This document shows positions 8,701 through 16,028 of a DNA stretch of 64,000 nt, one piece after another; the stretch's first letter is position 1; each line of letters begins with the position of its first letter. A program made the position numbers and the translations under genes. A model generated the notes under the pieces. The model did no database searches. It had not been told where the DNA came from and was given only the letters and a program-made list of their open reading frames with translations. The DNA is taken from positions 1-64,000 of the forward strand of contig JAKBAD010000009.1 in the NCBI GenBank assembly GCA_021809435.1. The letters are read 5' to 3'. Source of the DNA: Pseudomonadota bacterium. GTDB lineage: Bacteria > Pseudomonadota > Alphaproteobacteria > Acetobacterales > Acetobacteraceae.

Positions 8701-11657
8701 GCAGCGGCACGGTGTCAGGTACGGTCGGCCAGACGGGCGGCACGTTCACCAACCAAGCCGGCGGCAGCACCGGGGCGTTCACCGAAAATGGCGGCACGGG
8801 CAGCAATGCCGGCACCATCGCCTCGCTCGACAACCAGTCGGGCTCCTTCACCAACACCGGCACCATCTCGGGTAACGTGACGCAGGAAGGTGGCTCGGTC
8901 ACCAGCAGCGGCACGGTGTCAGGTACGGTCGGCCAGACGGGCGGCACGTTCACCAACCAAACCGGCGGCAGCACTGGGGCGGTCACCGAAAATGGCGGCA
9001 CGGGCAGCAATGCGGGCACCATCGCCTCGCTCACCAACAATGCCGGCAGCTTCACCAACACCGGGGTCATTTCGGGCAATGTCACGGTCACGTTCGGCAC
9101 CGTCACGTCCAGCGGCACGGTCAATGGCCTGCTCGACACCGTCTCCGGCGGCACGCTCGACATCACCGGCGGCACCATGGCGGCGACCAATGGCGCGCTC
9201 GCGCTCTCGGGCGGGGGGCTGGTCGATCTCGGCGGCACCACCCAAACGCTGAATGGCGGCCTCACCCTCACCGGCGGCACGCTGCAAAACGGCGTGCTCT
9301 CCTCAACCGGCACCTTCGCCGTGCAGCAGGGCGTGATCAGCGCCAGCCTCACCGGCACGGGGGGGCTCGATAAAACCACCACCGGCACGGTCACCGTATC
9401 GGGCGCCAATTCCTACACCGGCACCACCACGGTCGAGGCCGGCACCCTGCTGGCGGGCGCGGCCAATGCCTTCGCCCCCAACAGCGCCACCACCGTCGAT
9501 GCCGGGGCGACGCTCGATCTCGGCGGGTATAACCAGACTGTCTCCGCCCTCTCGGGTGCCGGGCTGGTGACCGATGGCGGCACGCTCACCAACCAGGGCG
9601 CGTCCTCCACGTTCGGCGGCACCATCACCGACGGCACCGGCCCAACCAGCCTGGTCCAGAACAGCGCCGCCCTCACCCTCACGGGCGCCAACAGCTACAC
9701 CGGCACCACCGGCATCGGCGCGGGCGCCACGCTGGCGCTCTCGGGCGCGGGCGCCATCGCCGCCTCGTCCGATGTCACCGATAATGGCACGTTCGACATT
9801 TCCAACACCAATGCCGGCGCCAGCATCACCAGCCTGGACGGTAGCGGCCTCGTCACGCTCGGCGCCCAAACGCTGAGCCTGACCAACGCCGCGGGTAATT
9901 TCAGCGGTGGCATACAGGGCACGGGCGGCCTCTCGCTGGTTGGCGGCACCGAAACGCTGAGCGGTGCCAACAGCTATACCGGCGCCACCAGCATCGCCAC
10001 CGGCAGTGTTTTGGCTCTGTCGGGGGCGGGCGCCATCGCCTCCTCCTCGGGTGTGGCCGATGCCGGCACGTTCGACATCTCAAACACCACGAACGGCGCC
10101 TCCATCACCACCCTCTCGGGCAACGGCACCGCCCAGCTCGGCGGCCAGACGCTGAGCCTGACCGCCGCCAACACGGTGTTCGCGGGCACTCTCGCGGGCA
10201 GCGGTGGCTTTAACCTCACCAGCGGCACCGAGATTCTGGACGGCAACTCCTCCGCCTTCACCGGCACCACCGACATCACCGGCGGCATGCTCGAAGTGGG
10301 CGACGCCGCCACCCCCGGCGCCATGCTGGGGGGCAATGTGGTGGTGGGCGCTGGCGGCATGCTGCGCGGCCATGGCACGGTGGGCGGCAATGTCAGCAAT
10401 GGCGGTGTTGTCGAGCCCGGCGGCTCCATCGGCATCCTCACCATCAATGGCAACTACACCCAAACCAGCGCCGGCCTGCTCAATATCGAGGTGACGCCAA
10501 GCGCCGTGGCGGGCATCGGCTATGACCAGCTGGTGGTGCATGGCGCCGCCAGCTTGGCCGGCACGCTCGGGGTGCAGGTTGACACCGGCACCTACACCAT
10601 CGGCACCACCTACAACATCATCACCGCCGCCGGTGGCGTGAGCGGCCAGTTCAGCACCATCACCTACAACCCGCTCTTCGCCAACTACATCACGCCCATC
10701 GTCAATTACGGCGCCAATGGCGTTACCCTCGAGTTGCTGGCGACCGACACCGCCTTCGCCGGTGGCCGGTTCTATGTGGCCAGCAGCTTCGCCCAGGATA
10801 GCGGGCTGCTCTCCGCCCTCGCGGCGCCGCTCACCACCGGCCCCGCGAGTGGCGATGCCACCGACAATGGATATTGGCTGCACGGCATCGGCGCGTTCGG
10901 CAGCGCTAATGGCTATGACATCAACGAGAAGGGCTTTGTCGTCGGCAAGGGCTTCGATGTCTCGCCCAACCTGGTGCTGGGCGCGGCGGTCTCCAACCTC
11001 TACACCAGCACCTCGGGCGGCGGTTCATCGGTCGATGGCACGTCGGCCGGCGGGTTGGTTTATGGCATCTACAACGTCAACCGTCTCACCCTGTCGGGCG
11101 ATGTGGGTGCTGGCTACCTGCACGACAAGCTGACCCGCGGCCTGACGCCGCTTGGCGAAACCGCGCATGCCACCAGCTCGGGCTCCTATGTCGGCGCGGC
11201 GCTGCGCCTGCAGGAGCGGCTGATGAGCGGCTCGGGCTATTTCCTCACGCCCTATGCCACCGTCAGCTACCTGCACACCCATCTCGGCAGCACGCAGGAG
11301 AGCGGGGTCGGTATGCTGGACCTGCAATATGGCGCGCTCTCGGGCAGCATGGCGCAGTTCGGCGCGGGCCTCACGGGCGGCTACAGCGTGCCCGAGAGCC
11401 ACGGCACCCTCACCACCTGGGCCAGCCTGGGCGGCCTTGGCACGCTGGGCGACCGGCATAACCATGTGCTCGAGACGCTGGGCACCGCCAGCATGACCGA
11501 AACCGCCCAGGCGGCCCCTGGCGGCGCGCTTACCCCGGCGGTGGGGATCGAGCTCTCGAACGCCGGCCGCTGGGCGCTCGGCGCCGGTTGGGCGGGCCAG
11601 TATAGCGGCTCCACCAGCAACAACACCTTCAGCCTGCAGGCCAAATATGTCTGGTAA
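5748..11657 (+). CDS. Second giant autotransporter with signal peptide and 68-aa tandem repeats
   Basis: Autotransporter outer-membrane protein of 1,969 aa. The track starts at 5637, inside the preceding gene. ATG 5748 is preferred because it is preceded by AGGGTG and begins a clear signal peptide: a basic MKQKSSRRR start, a hydrophobic core and a cleavage site near ALAQA. The passenger has four parts: a Gly-rich segment (about residues 35-260), TNTG-type beta-helix sequence, six tandem 68-aa repeats, and autotransporter-associated beta-strand repeats (GANSYTGTT, three copies). The C-terminal beta-barrel spans about the last 280 residues and ends in KYVW. The pair probably encodes co-expressed surface proteins; function beyond adhesin-like is not readable. 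Confidence 0.92.
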   Translation: MKQKSSRRRSELLSSVAICVLALGMVPAAPALAQAISYGGAGGASGLGVNNGPGGAASAMFNGGSGGTGGGGGAGVIGGNGGSSGAANSPALGLGGGVSVNNLGQSGGNGGGTTSPTIGSGTGGGGGSNGYVGTGLPTSVAVGGTGGNGGAGNGTADYGGGGGGGGYGAVLESTGNLGTLNTNATGGIGGNGGGSLNLVAGNGGQGGVGLFDNPSESATPGTLTIGTGFSVSGGNGGTAGLPTGTGATAGVAGAGGVGLVADNLTLVNNGVISGGLGGNGATRADALDFIGGANELTMGTGARLTGNVMIESGTLALNQAGNPAWTYADSFSGAGALDVSGGTVTLSVANTQTGGTSITGGTLVVGAAGAVGAETGATDITAGALNLSGTQLIQSGLSISGGELANGTITLLGGANTAIQASGGTLNNIVGAPDLVTNGGTTTLAGTNLLGNVTNNATLINTGTTTDALTNTGVVENSGTYIADIASNTGTITNDSGALWQGTIGVGANGTGTIVNNGGWVGNAVNSGGVIDNNGTWTGTMANTQGSFANTGTLTGLFTNSANASNAPTGVIEGGVSNTGLFTTTGTIGGGLTNTGLVNAAGVINGGVDNQNGGTFNVTGNLTSDTAFTNQGGATLTVQAGVYNVTGSISNAAAGIVTIESGATLASTLGLDNSGTITNNGAVTGGLSNSAGTFTNNVGATLDTASLTGGTIINYGNVTGTVDQTGGTFTNQVSGSTGAFTENGGVASNAGFVVSLDNQSGSFTNTGLMGNVTQEGGSVTNSGVVSGTVGQTGGTFTNQNGGITRAFTENGGVASNAGAVASLDNQSGSFTNTGVITGNVTQEGGSVTNSGVVFGTVGQTGGTFTNQAGGITGAFTENGGVASNAGAVASLDNQSGSFTNTGAITGNVTQEGGSVTSSGVVSGTVGQTGGTFTNQAGGSTGAFTENGGTGSNAGKVASLDNQSGSFTNTGTISGNVTQEGGSVTSSGTVSGTVGQTGGTFTNQAGGSTGAFTENGGTGSNAGTIASLDNQSGSFTNTGTISGNVTQEGGSVTSSGTVSGTVGQTGGTFTNQTGGSTGAVTENGGTGSNAGTIASLTNNAGSFTNTGVISGNVTVTFGTVTSSGTVNGLLDTVSGGTLDITGGTMAATNGALALSGGGLVDLGGTTQTLNGGLTLTGGTLQNGVLSSTGTFAVQQGVISASLTGTGGLDKTTTGTVTVSGANSYTGTTTVEAGTLLAGAANAFAPNSATTVDAGATLDLGGYNQTVSALSGAGLVTDGGTLTNQGASSTFGGTITDGTGPTSLVQNSAALTLTGANSYTGTTGIGAGATLALSGAGAIAASSDVTDNGTFDISNTNAGASITSLDGSGLVTLGAQTLSLTNAAGNFSGGIQGTGGLSLVGGTETLSGANSYTGATSIATGSVLALSGAGAIASSSGVADAGTFDISNTTNGASITTLSGNGTAQLGGQTLSLTAANTVFAGTLAGSGGFNLTSGTEILDGNSSAFTGTTDITGGMLEVGDAATPGAMLGGNVVVGAGGMLRGHGTVGGNVSNGGVVEPGGSIGILTINGNYTQTSAGLLNIEVTPSAVAGIGYDQLVVHGAASLAGTLGVQVDTGTYTIGTTYNIITAAGGVSGQFSTITYNPLFANYITPIVNYGANGVTLELLATDTAFAGGRFYVASSFAQDSGLLSALAAPLTTGPASGDATDNGYWLHGIGAFGSANGYDINEKGFVVGKGFDVSPNLVLGAAVSNLYTSTSGGGSSVDGTSAGGLVYGIYNVNRLTLSGDVGAGYLHDKLTRGLTPLGETAHATSSGSYVGAALRLQERLMSGSGYFLTPYATVSYLHTHLGSTQESGVGMLDLQYGALSGSMAQFGAGLTGGYSVPESHGTLTTWASLGGLGTLGDRHNHVLETLGTASMTETAQAAPGGALTPAVGIELSNAGRWALGAGWAGQYSGSTSNNTFSLQAKYVW
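7905..9125 (+). repeat. Six tandem ~204-bp repeats inside the autotransporter passenger
   Basis: Six in-frame copies start at 7905, 8106, 8310, 8514, 8718 and 8922, each beginning GTVxQTGGTFTNQ. The first copy is 67 codons, lacking one residue; the others are 68. Copies 4 and 5 differ at only two or three residues, while copies 1 and 6 are the most divergent, as expected if the array grows and shrinks by unequal crossing over in its middle. Confidence 0.92.
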
Positions 11658-11673
11658 GGCCTGAGGCCCCAAA

Positions 11674-11717
11674 GGCCGGCCTGTTCAGCCGCAGCGCTGG
11701 GCAGGCCGGTTTTTTTA
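11674..11717 (+). terminator. Rho-independent terminator after the autotransporter
   Basis: A CCGGCCTG / CAGGCCGG stem (11676-11683 and 11702-11709) is followed by seven T residues. It starts 17 nt after the stop codon and closes the two-gene autotransporter unit. Confidence 0.85.
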
Positions 11718-11757
11718 TGGGGTTTTTTGTGAGGGGCCACGAGGCTTGGCCTGGCTC

Positions 11758-11844
11758 TGGTGCGGGTGGGGGGACTCGAACCCCCACAGGGCAAAGCCCC
11801 AACGGATTTTAAGTCCGGTGCGTCTACCATTCCGCCACACCCGC
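11758..11844 (-). tRNA. tRNA-Leu(UAA)
   Basis: On the minus strand a GCGGGTG acceptor pairs with CACCCGC. The anticodon loop CTTAAAA gives anticodon UAA. A long variable arm typical of leucine tRNAs and a GGTTCGAGTCC T-arm are present. The CCA end is encoded (TGG at 11758-11760 on the plus strand). Confidence 0.96.
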
Positions 11845-11913
11845 GCCGCGCTCACCTAACCCGGAGTTGCGGTGTTTCGCAATAAGCGTTGACCGCATCG
11901 CGGCGGGCTTGGC

Positions 11914-13806
11914 ATGTCTCGGGTCATGGCTCGTCGTCCCTCTGCCCCCAAACCACCCACCGCCAAAGCGCCCAAAGCCGCCAAAACCGCCACGCCCCGC
12001 CGCGCCCCGCCGCGTGGGGGTGTTTCGGCGGGCCATGGCTTTGCGTGGCCGGCGCTCTCGCCTCGCGCGCGGTATTTGGCGCGGCTCGGCTGGTCGGGGA
12101 TGCGGCTGCTCATCATCGGCTCCATCTGGGGGGCGGTGATTCTGGGGCTGGTGGTGCTCTGGTTCACCTGGAACCTGCCCAACCCCAACAGCGCCCTCAC
12201 CCAGGCGCGCCGCCCGGCCATTTTGCTGCTCGACCCCGCGGGCGCCCAGGTCGCGCGCTTTGGCGATGCCTCGGGCCAGGTGGTCACGGCCGCCAGCCTG
12301 CCGCCCTATGTCGCCCAATCCTTCATCGACATCGAAGACAAACGCTTCTACGCCCACGGCGCCTTCGACACCGAAGGCCTGGCCCGCGCCTTGTTCACCG
12401 ATCTGGCGCACAAGCGCGTGGTGCAAGGCGGCTCCACCCTCACCCAGCAGGTCGCCAAAACGCTGTTTCTGGGCAATGAGCGCACGCTGCGCCGCAAGGT
12501 GCAGGAGGCGGTTCTCGCCCTCTGGCTCACCCGCCACTACACGCCTGATGAAATTTTAAGCATCTACCTCAACCGTGTCTATCTGGGCGAGGGCGCTTAT
12601 GGCGTCGATGCCGCCGCGCGCCTTTATTTCAACGAGCCCGCCAGCCGCCTCACCCTGGCCCAGGCGGCGATTTTGGCCGGCCTGCCCAAGGCGCCATCAT
12701 CGCTCAACCCCATCGCCGCCCCCGATGCCGCCGCCCAGCGTGGCCAAGAGGTGCTGAGCGCCATGGTGGCCGCGGGCGATATTTCCCCCGCCCAGGAAGC
12801 CGCCGCCCTGCCGCAGCTCGCCAACGCGCTCAGCCCCACCACCCGCACCTCGTGGTATGCGCTGTGGGTGATGCAAAGCCAAAGCGCCACCCTGCCCGAA
12901 GGCGAGGACATCACCTTCACCACCACCTTCAGCCCCCATGACCAAAAGCTGGCCGAAACCGCGCTCAACCTCGCCATCGAGGGCCAAGGCCCGGCGCTCA
13001 ACGTCTCGCAAGGGGCGGTGGTGGTGCTCGATGCCAAAACCGGCGCCGTGCGCGCGCTGGTGGGCGGGGTGGGCGACCGGCTGGGCTATAACCGCGCAAC
13101 GCTGGCCCGGCGCCAGACCGGCTCGGCCATCAAGCCCATTGTTTGGCTGGCGGGTCTGCGCGCCGGCCTCACGCCCACCAGCATCCTGTTCGACGGCCCG
13201 CTCGACCTTCGTGGCTACCGCCCGCACGATTACGAAGCCGGCTATCGCGGCGATGTCACCATGAGCGAGGCGCTGGCCGATTCAATGAATACGGTCGCCA
13301 TCCGCATTCTGCTGCGCGCGGGCGGGGCCAGGCGGGTCATCGCGGTGGCCAACCAGCTCGGGCTCGATGATCATTTCCCCGACGATGCCACCATGGCCCT
13401 GGGCTCGGGCGGGGTGGGCGTTTTGCAACTGGCCGGCGCCTATGCCACGTTTTTCAATGGCGGCAAGCGCGTCACGCCTTATGCGGTCACCGCCATCAAC
13501 GGCGCCCCCGCCGCCATCCCGCCGCCCGTGCCGGTAGCCGACCCCACCCAGGCGCAAGAGGTGGCCGACATGATGCGCGCGGTCGTCACCGGCGGCACGG
13601 GCAAAAATGCCTATTTACCCGGCATCTACACGGCGGGCAAAACCGGCACCACGCAAGATTACCGCGACGCCTGGTTCGTCGGCTATGCCCAAGGCGATAT
13701 CATCGCCGTCTGGGTCGGCAACGACGATAATTCCCCCACCAAAGGCGTCCTCGGCGGCCTGCTGCCCGCGCAGATTTTTAAAAACATCGCGGCGAATTTG
13801 CAGTGA
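11914..13806 (+). CDS. Class A penicillin-binding protein (bifunctional transglycosylase/transpeptidase)
   Basis: Peptidoglycan synthase of 630 aa, inner-membrane anchored with periplasmic catalytic domains. It has a short basic Pro/Ala-rich cytoplasmic tail and one membrane helix (about residues 65-90). The GT51 glycosyltransferase domain (about 110-290) carries QGGSTLTQQ and EDKRFYAHG. The transpeptidase domain (about 360-620) carries SxxK (GSAIKP), SxN (SMNT) and KTGT. It resembles PBP1A/PbpC-type enzymes, but no PbpC-specific C-terminal domain is present; which paralogue it is cannot be decided. It is a single gene whose promoter must lie in the short gap after tRNA-Leu. Confidence 0.95.
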   Translation: MSRVMARRPSAPKPPTAKAPKAAKTATPRRAPPRGGVSAGHGFAWPALSPRARYLARLGWSGMRLLIIGSIWGAVILGLVVLWFTWNLPNPNSALTQARRPAILLLDPAGAQVARFGDASGQVVTAASLPPYVAQSFIDIEDKRFYAHGAFDTEGLARALFTDLAHKRVVQGGSTLTQQVAKTLFLGNERTLRRKVQEAVLALWLTRHYTPDEILSIYLNRVYLGEGAYGVDAAARLYFNEPASRLTLAQAAILAGLPKAPSSLNPIAAPDAAAQRGQEVLSAMVAAGDISPAQEAAALPQLANALSPTTRTSWYALWVMQSQSATLPEGEDITFTTTFSPHDQKLAETALNLAIEGQGPALNVSQGAVVVLDAKTGAVRALVGGVGDRLGYNRATLARRQTGSAIKPIVWLAGLRAGLTPTSILFDGPLDLRGYRPHDYEAGYRGDVTMSEALADSMNTVAIRILLRAGGARRVIAVANQLGLDDHFPDDATMALGSGGVGVLQLAGAYATFFNGGKRVTPYAVTAINGAPAAIPPPVPVADPTQAQEVADMMRAVVTGGTGKNAYLPGIYTAGKTGTTQDYRDAWFVGYAQGDIIAVWVGNDDNSPTKGVLGGLLPAQIFKNIAANLQ

Positions 13807-13881
13807 GGCGGCAAAGGCCCGTCGCGGCCCGTCACCGGCGGCGGTGCTGTTCTCCAAAACAGCCGCTCATTCAGGGCCGTT

Positions 13882-13956
13882 GAGTGGATACTCACGCCAG
13901 GACAAGGAGTGGATACTCACGCCAGGACAAGGAGTGGACACTCACGCCCGGACAAG
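13882..13956. repeat. Three tandem 25-bp direct repeats
   Basis: Three adjacent copies of a 25-bp unit (GAGTGGATACTCACGCCAGG plus ACAAG) start at 13882, 13907 and 13932. Copies 1 and 2 are identical; copy 3 has two changes. They occupy the gap after the PBP gene and precede a small secreted-protein gene. They could be a minisatellite, protein-binding sites or the remnant of a transposon end with multiple terminal repeats; no transposase is nearby. Confidence 0.9.
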
Positions 13957-14038
13957 GATATGATCGCACACGCCATCTCTCCGATGACGAGGGAACCTGA
14001 GCGGCGTCTTCAGCCTGCACGGTGACTATGGATCTTCC

Positions 14039-14515
14039 ATGAAGCCTCTCGCCCTGACACTCCTCATGGCCTGCGCAACCCTGGCGGCGGGCGGTCCATC
14101 GCCAGCTTTCGCCAAGCCTGTCACGATATTTGAGTGCCATCTTCCCGCGGGCAAATGGGTCACGGTCACGCAGGATGGGGATCAATTCACCTACCGCCAT
14201 GGAACAGCCCACGGCACGGATCTGACGATAACAGGCAACGCTCATACGGCTAACCTGTTCTACTGGTCCGGGCGATACACAAACATCGAACAACAGCTTC
14301 GGTTCACCAAGGGCGATTACAGCTATATTGTCTACAGCCTTGGCCCTAATCCAAATCTGGGTGCCGACGGCGATTCAGGTGTCGAAGTTCTCAAGGGCAC
14401 AAACATCATCAGCGACACCAATGGCGACCAAGATACTTGCTCACCGTGGGCGGATTTAAATATCTCGATGGAGAATGATCTGCCCGAAGACGATGATTCA
14501 TGGTCCGCCATGTAA
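14039..14515 (+). CDS. Small secreted hypothetical protein
   Basis: 158-aa protein with a clear signal peptide (MKPLALTLLMACATLAAGGPS, cleavage near PAFA-KP). The mature part of about 130 residues has two cysteines (FECHLP near the start, QDTCSPW near the end) that could form one disulfide. The C-terminus is acidic (DLPEDDDSW). No family is recognised. Its base composition is less GC-rich than that of its neighbours and it follows a minisatellite-like array, so recent acquisition is possible. Likely periplasmic or secreted; function unknown. Confidence 0.72.
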   Translation: MKPLALTLLMACATLAAGGPSPAFAKPVTIFECHLPAGKWVTVTQDGDQFTYRHGTAHGTDLTITGNAHTANLFYWSGRYTNIEQQLRFTKGDYSYIVYSLGPNPNLGADGDSGVEVLKGTNIISDTNGDQDTCSPWADLNISMENDLPEDDDSWSAM

Positions 14516-14534
14516 CCCCCGCCGAGCGCTCAGC

Positions 14535-15743
14535 TCAGTGCCCCATCGCCTGCATCATGAATTTCTTCTTGAGCCGGGGCATGCGGTTGACCGCCGCCAG
14601 CCCAATATCGCGCGCCAGCCGGATGACGGCGTTATTGGTCGAGAACAGCCGGTCGAGCGTGTCCATGCCCATCAGCATGGCCAAATTCACGCCGCGCCGC
14701 GCGGCCTGGTAGCGCTTGAGCACCTCGGGGGCGCCGGGGTCGGCCACGCCTTCCAAAATCTCCACCAGCGCCGTGGCGTCGAGATAGCCCAAATTCAGCC
14801 CCTGACCGGCAATGGGGTGCACGCCGTGCGCGGCATCGCCCACCAGCAGCAGGCGCTTGTCGTAATAGCGCGCGGCAAATTGCGCCGAGAGCGGATAGAG
14901 CCAGCGCAGCCCCACCAGCTCAATGCCACCCAGCCGGTTATTCATGCGCTTTTCAAGCTCGGGCTTCAGCTCCGAGGCGGTGTATTCATAAAGCCGCTTG
15001 GCCACCTCGTCCTTCTCGGTAAACACCACGGCCGAGAGGTTGGGGTGCTCGGGCGTGCCGGTCATGGGCAGCACGGCAAACGGCCCACCGGGCAGAAAAT
15101 GTTCCAGTGCCACATTATTGTGCGGCTTCTCATGCGCGATTGAAACAATCAGCGCGGTCTGGTGATATAATAGCCGCGTGAGCGGAATCCCCGCCTCCTC
15201 GCGCAGGGCTGAGCGGCGGCCCTCGGCGGCCACCACCAGCTTCACCCGAAACACCTCATCGCCCACCGTCACCGTGGCGCCGTCATCATCGCGCGTCACC
15301 CGCGCGCTGGCCGGGGCGCGCAGCACCAGGTTGGGTTCATCGCGGAAGCGCCGGTTCATCGCCACCCGGATCGAGCGCGCCTCGATGATCCAGCCAAACG
15401 CGTCATCGCCCACATCCTTGCTGGAGAAATTGAGCTTGAGCGGCGAGGGCGGGCGGCCGAGCTTGCCGTCGGTCACGTCGATATCGCGGATGGGGCAGGG
15501 GGCGTAAGGCAGCTCATCGAAAATACCGGCCAGGTCCATCACCGGCTTGCAGCCCGCGGCGATGGCATAGGTGCGCCCGTCAAAGGCCGGGTCTTCCATC
15601 GGCGCGAGATCGGCCTTGTCCACCAGCAGAATTTTACGTCCCGTCGCCGCCAGCGCCAAAGCCAGCGTGCCGCCCACGGGGCCAGCGCCAACAATGGCGA
15701 TCTCGCAGTCATGGTTAACGGGCTGTTGGTCCAGTTGCTCCAT
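14535..15743 (-). CDS. UbiH/UbiF/COQ6-family FAD-dependent ubiquinone-biosynthesis hydroxylase
   Basis: Flavoprotein monooxygenase that hydroxylates the ubiquinone ring precursor. It shows the N-terminal dinucleotide-binding motif (VGAGPVGGTLALALA), the family motif DGRTYAI, and the C-terminal FAD motif GDAAHGVHPIAGQGLN. The track start at 15917 is unlikely: it would add 58 residues without family similarity and would run across the sigma-54 promoter assigned to amt. ATG 15743 leaves 12 residues before the FAD strand; ATG 15785 is an alternative. Which ring position is hydroxylated cannot be told from sequence. It is divergent from amt. Confidence 0.9.
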   Translation of the reverse strand: MEQLDQQPVNHDCEIAIVGAGPVGGTLALALAATGRKILLVDKADLAPMEDPAFDGRTYAIAAGCKPVMDLAGIFDELPYAPCPIRDIDVTDGKLGRPPSPLKLNFSSKDVGDDAFGWIIEARSIRVAMNRRFRDEPNLVLRAPASARVTRDDDGATVTVGDEVFRVKLVVAAEGRRSALREEAGIPLTRLLYHQTALIVSIAHEKPHNNVALEHFLPGGPFAVLPMTGTPEHPNLSAVVFTEKDEVAKRLYEYTASELKPELEKRMNNRLGGIELVGLRWLYPLSAQFAARYYDKRLLLVGDAAHGVHPIAGQGLNLGYLDATALVEILEGVADPGAPEVLKRYQAARRGVNLAMLMGMDTLDRLFSTNNAVIRLARDIGLAAVNRMPRLKKKFMMQAMGH

Positions 15744-15911
15744 CTCACGCGCCTTGTCTTCGAGTGTGACGCCAGTTTGCCACATTCGCGCCCCCAGGAC
15801 AAATGCCCCACCCGGCCATGGTTGAACGGATTGCGTCCAGAGGCGCCTATTTTTTAAGCAAGTGTTTGCGCGCCGCGCCGCTGTCCCCGGGCTCCGCCTC
15901 GCTGGCGGTTT

Positions 15912-15926
15912 TGGCACGGCGTTTGC
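15912..15926 (+). promoter_or_regulatory. Sigma-54 (RpoN) promoter upstream of amt
   Basis: TGGCAC-GGCGT-TTGC matches the -24/-12 consensus TGGCAC-N5-TTGC at every fixed position. It lies 102 nt upstream of the amt ATG, on the same strand. Sigma-54/NtrC control of ammonium transporters is well established. No confident NtrC site was found by eye further upstream. Confidence 0.75.
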
Positions 15927-16028
15927 GAAGCCGGGTAGCGTAACGCCTACCGAGCTTTTCAGAACACGCTTTGCCGACCTGCCCGGGCTCCAGGTCGTTC
16001 AATGGCAAAGTAAAAAGGGACCTAGTTG

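Noticed and set aside
7905-9125. Regular repeats resembling a CRISPR array
   Set aside because: The units are about 204 bp, in frame, contiguous without unique spacers, and encode the autotransporter passenger.
13892-14293. 133-aa minus-strand ORF over the 25-bp repeats
   Set aside because: It overlaps the signal-peptide gene antisense and has no coding features.
16026-16028. TTG start for amtB given by the track
   Set aside because: The ATG immediately following is better spaced from the AAGGGA site and starts the signal peptide.
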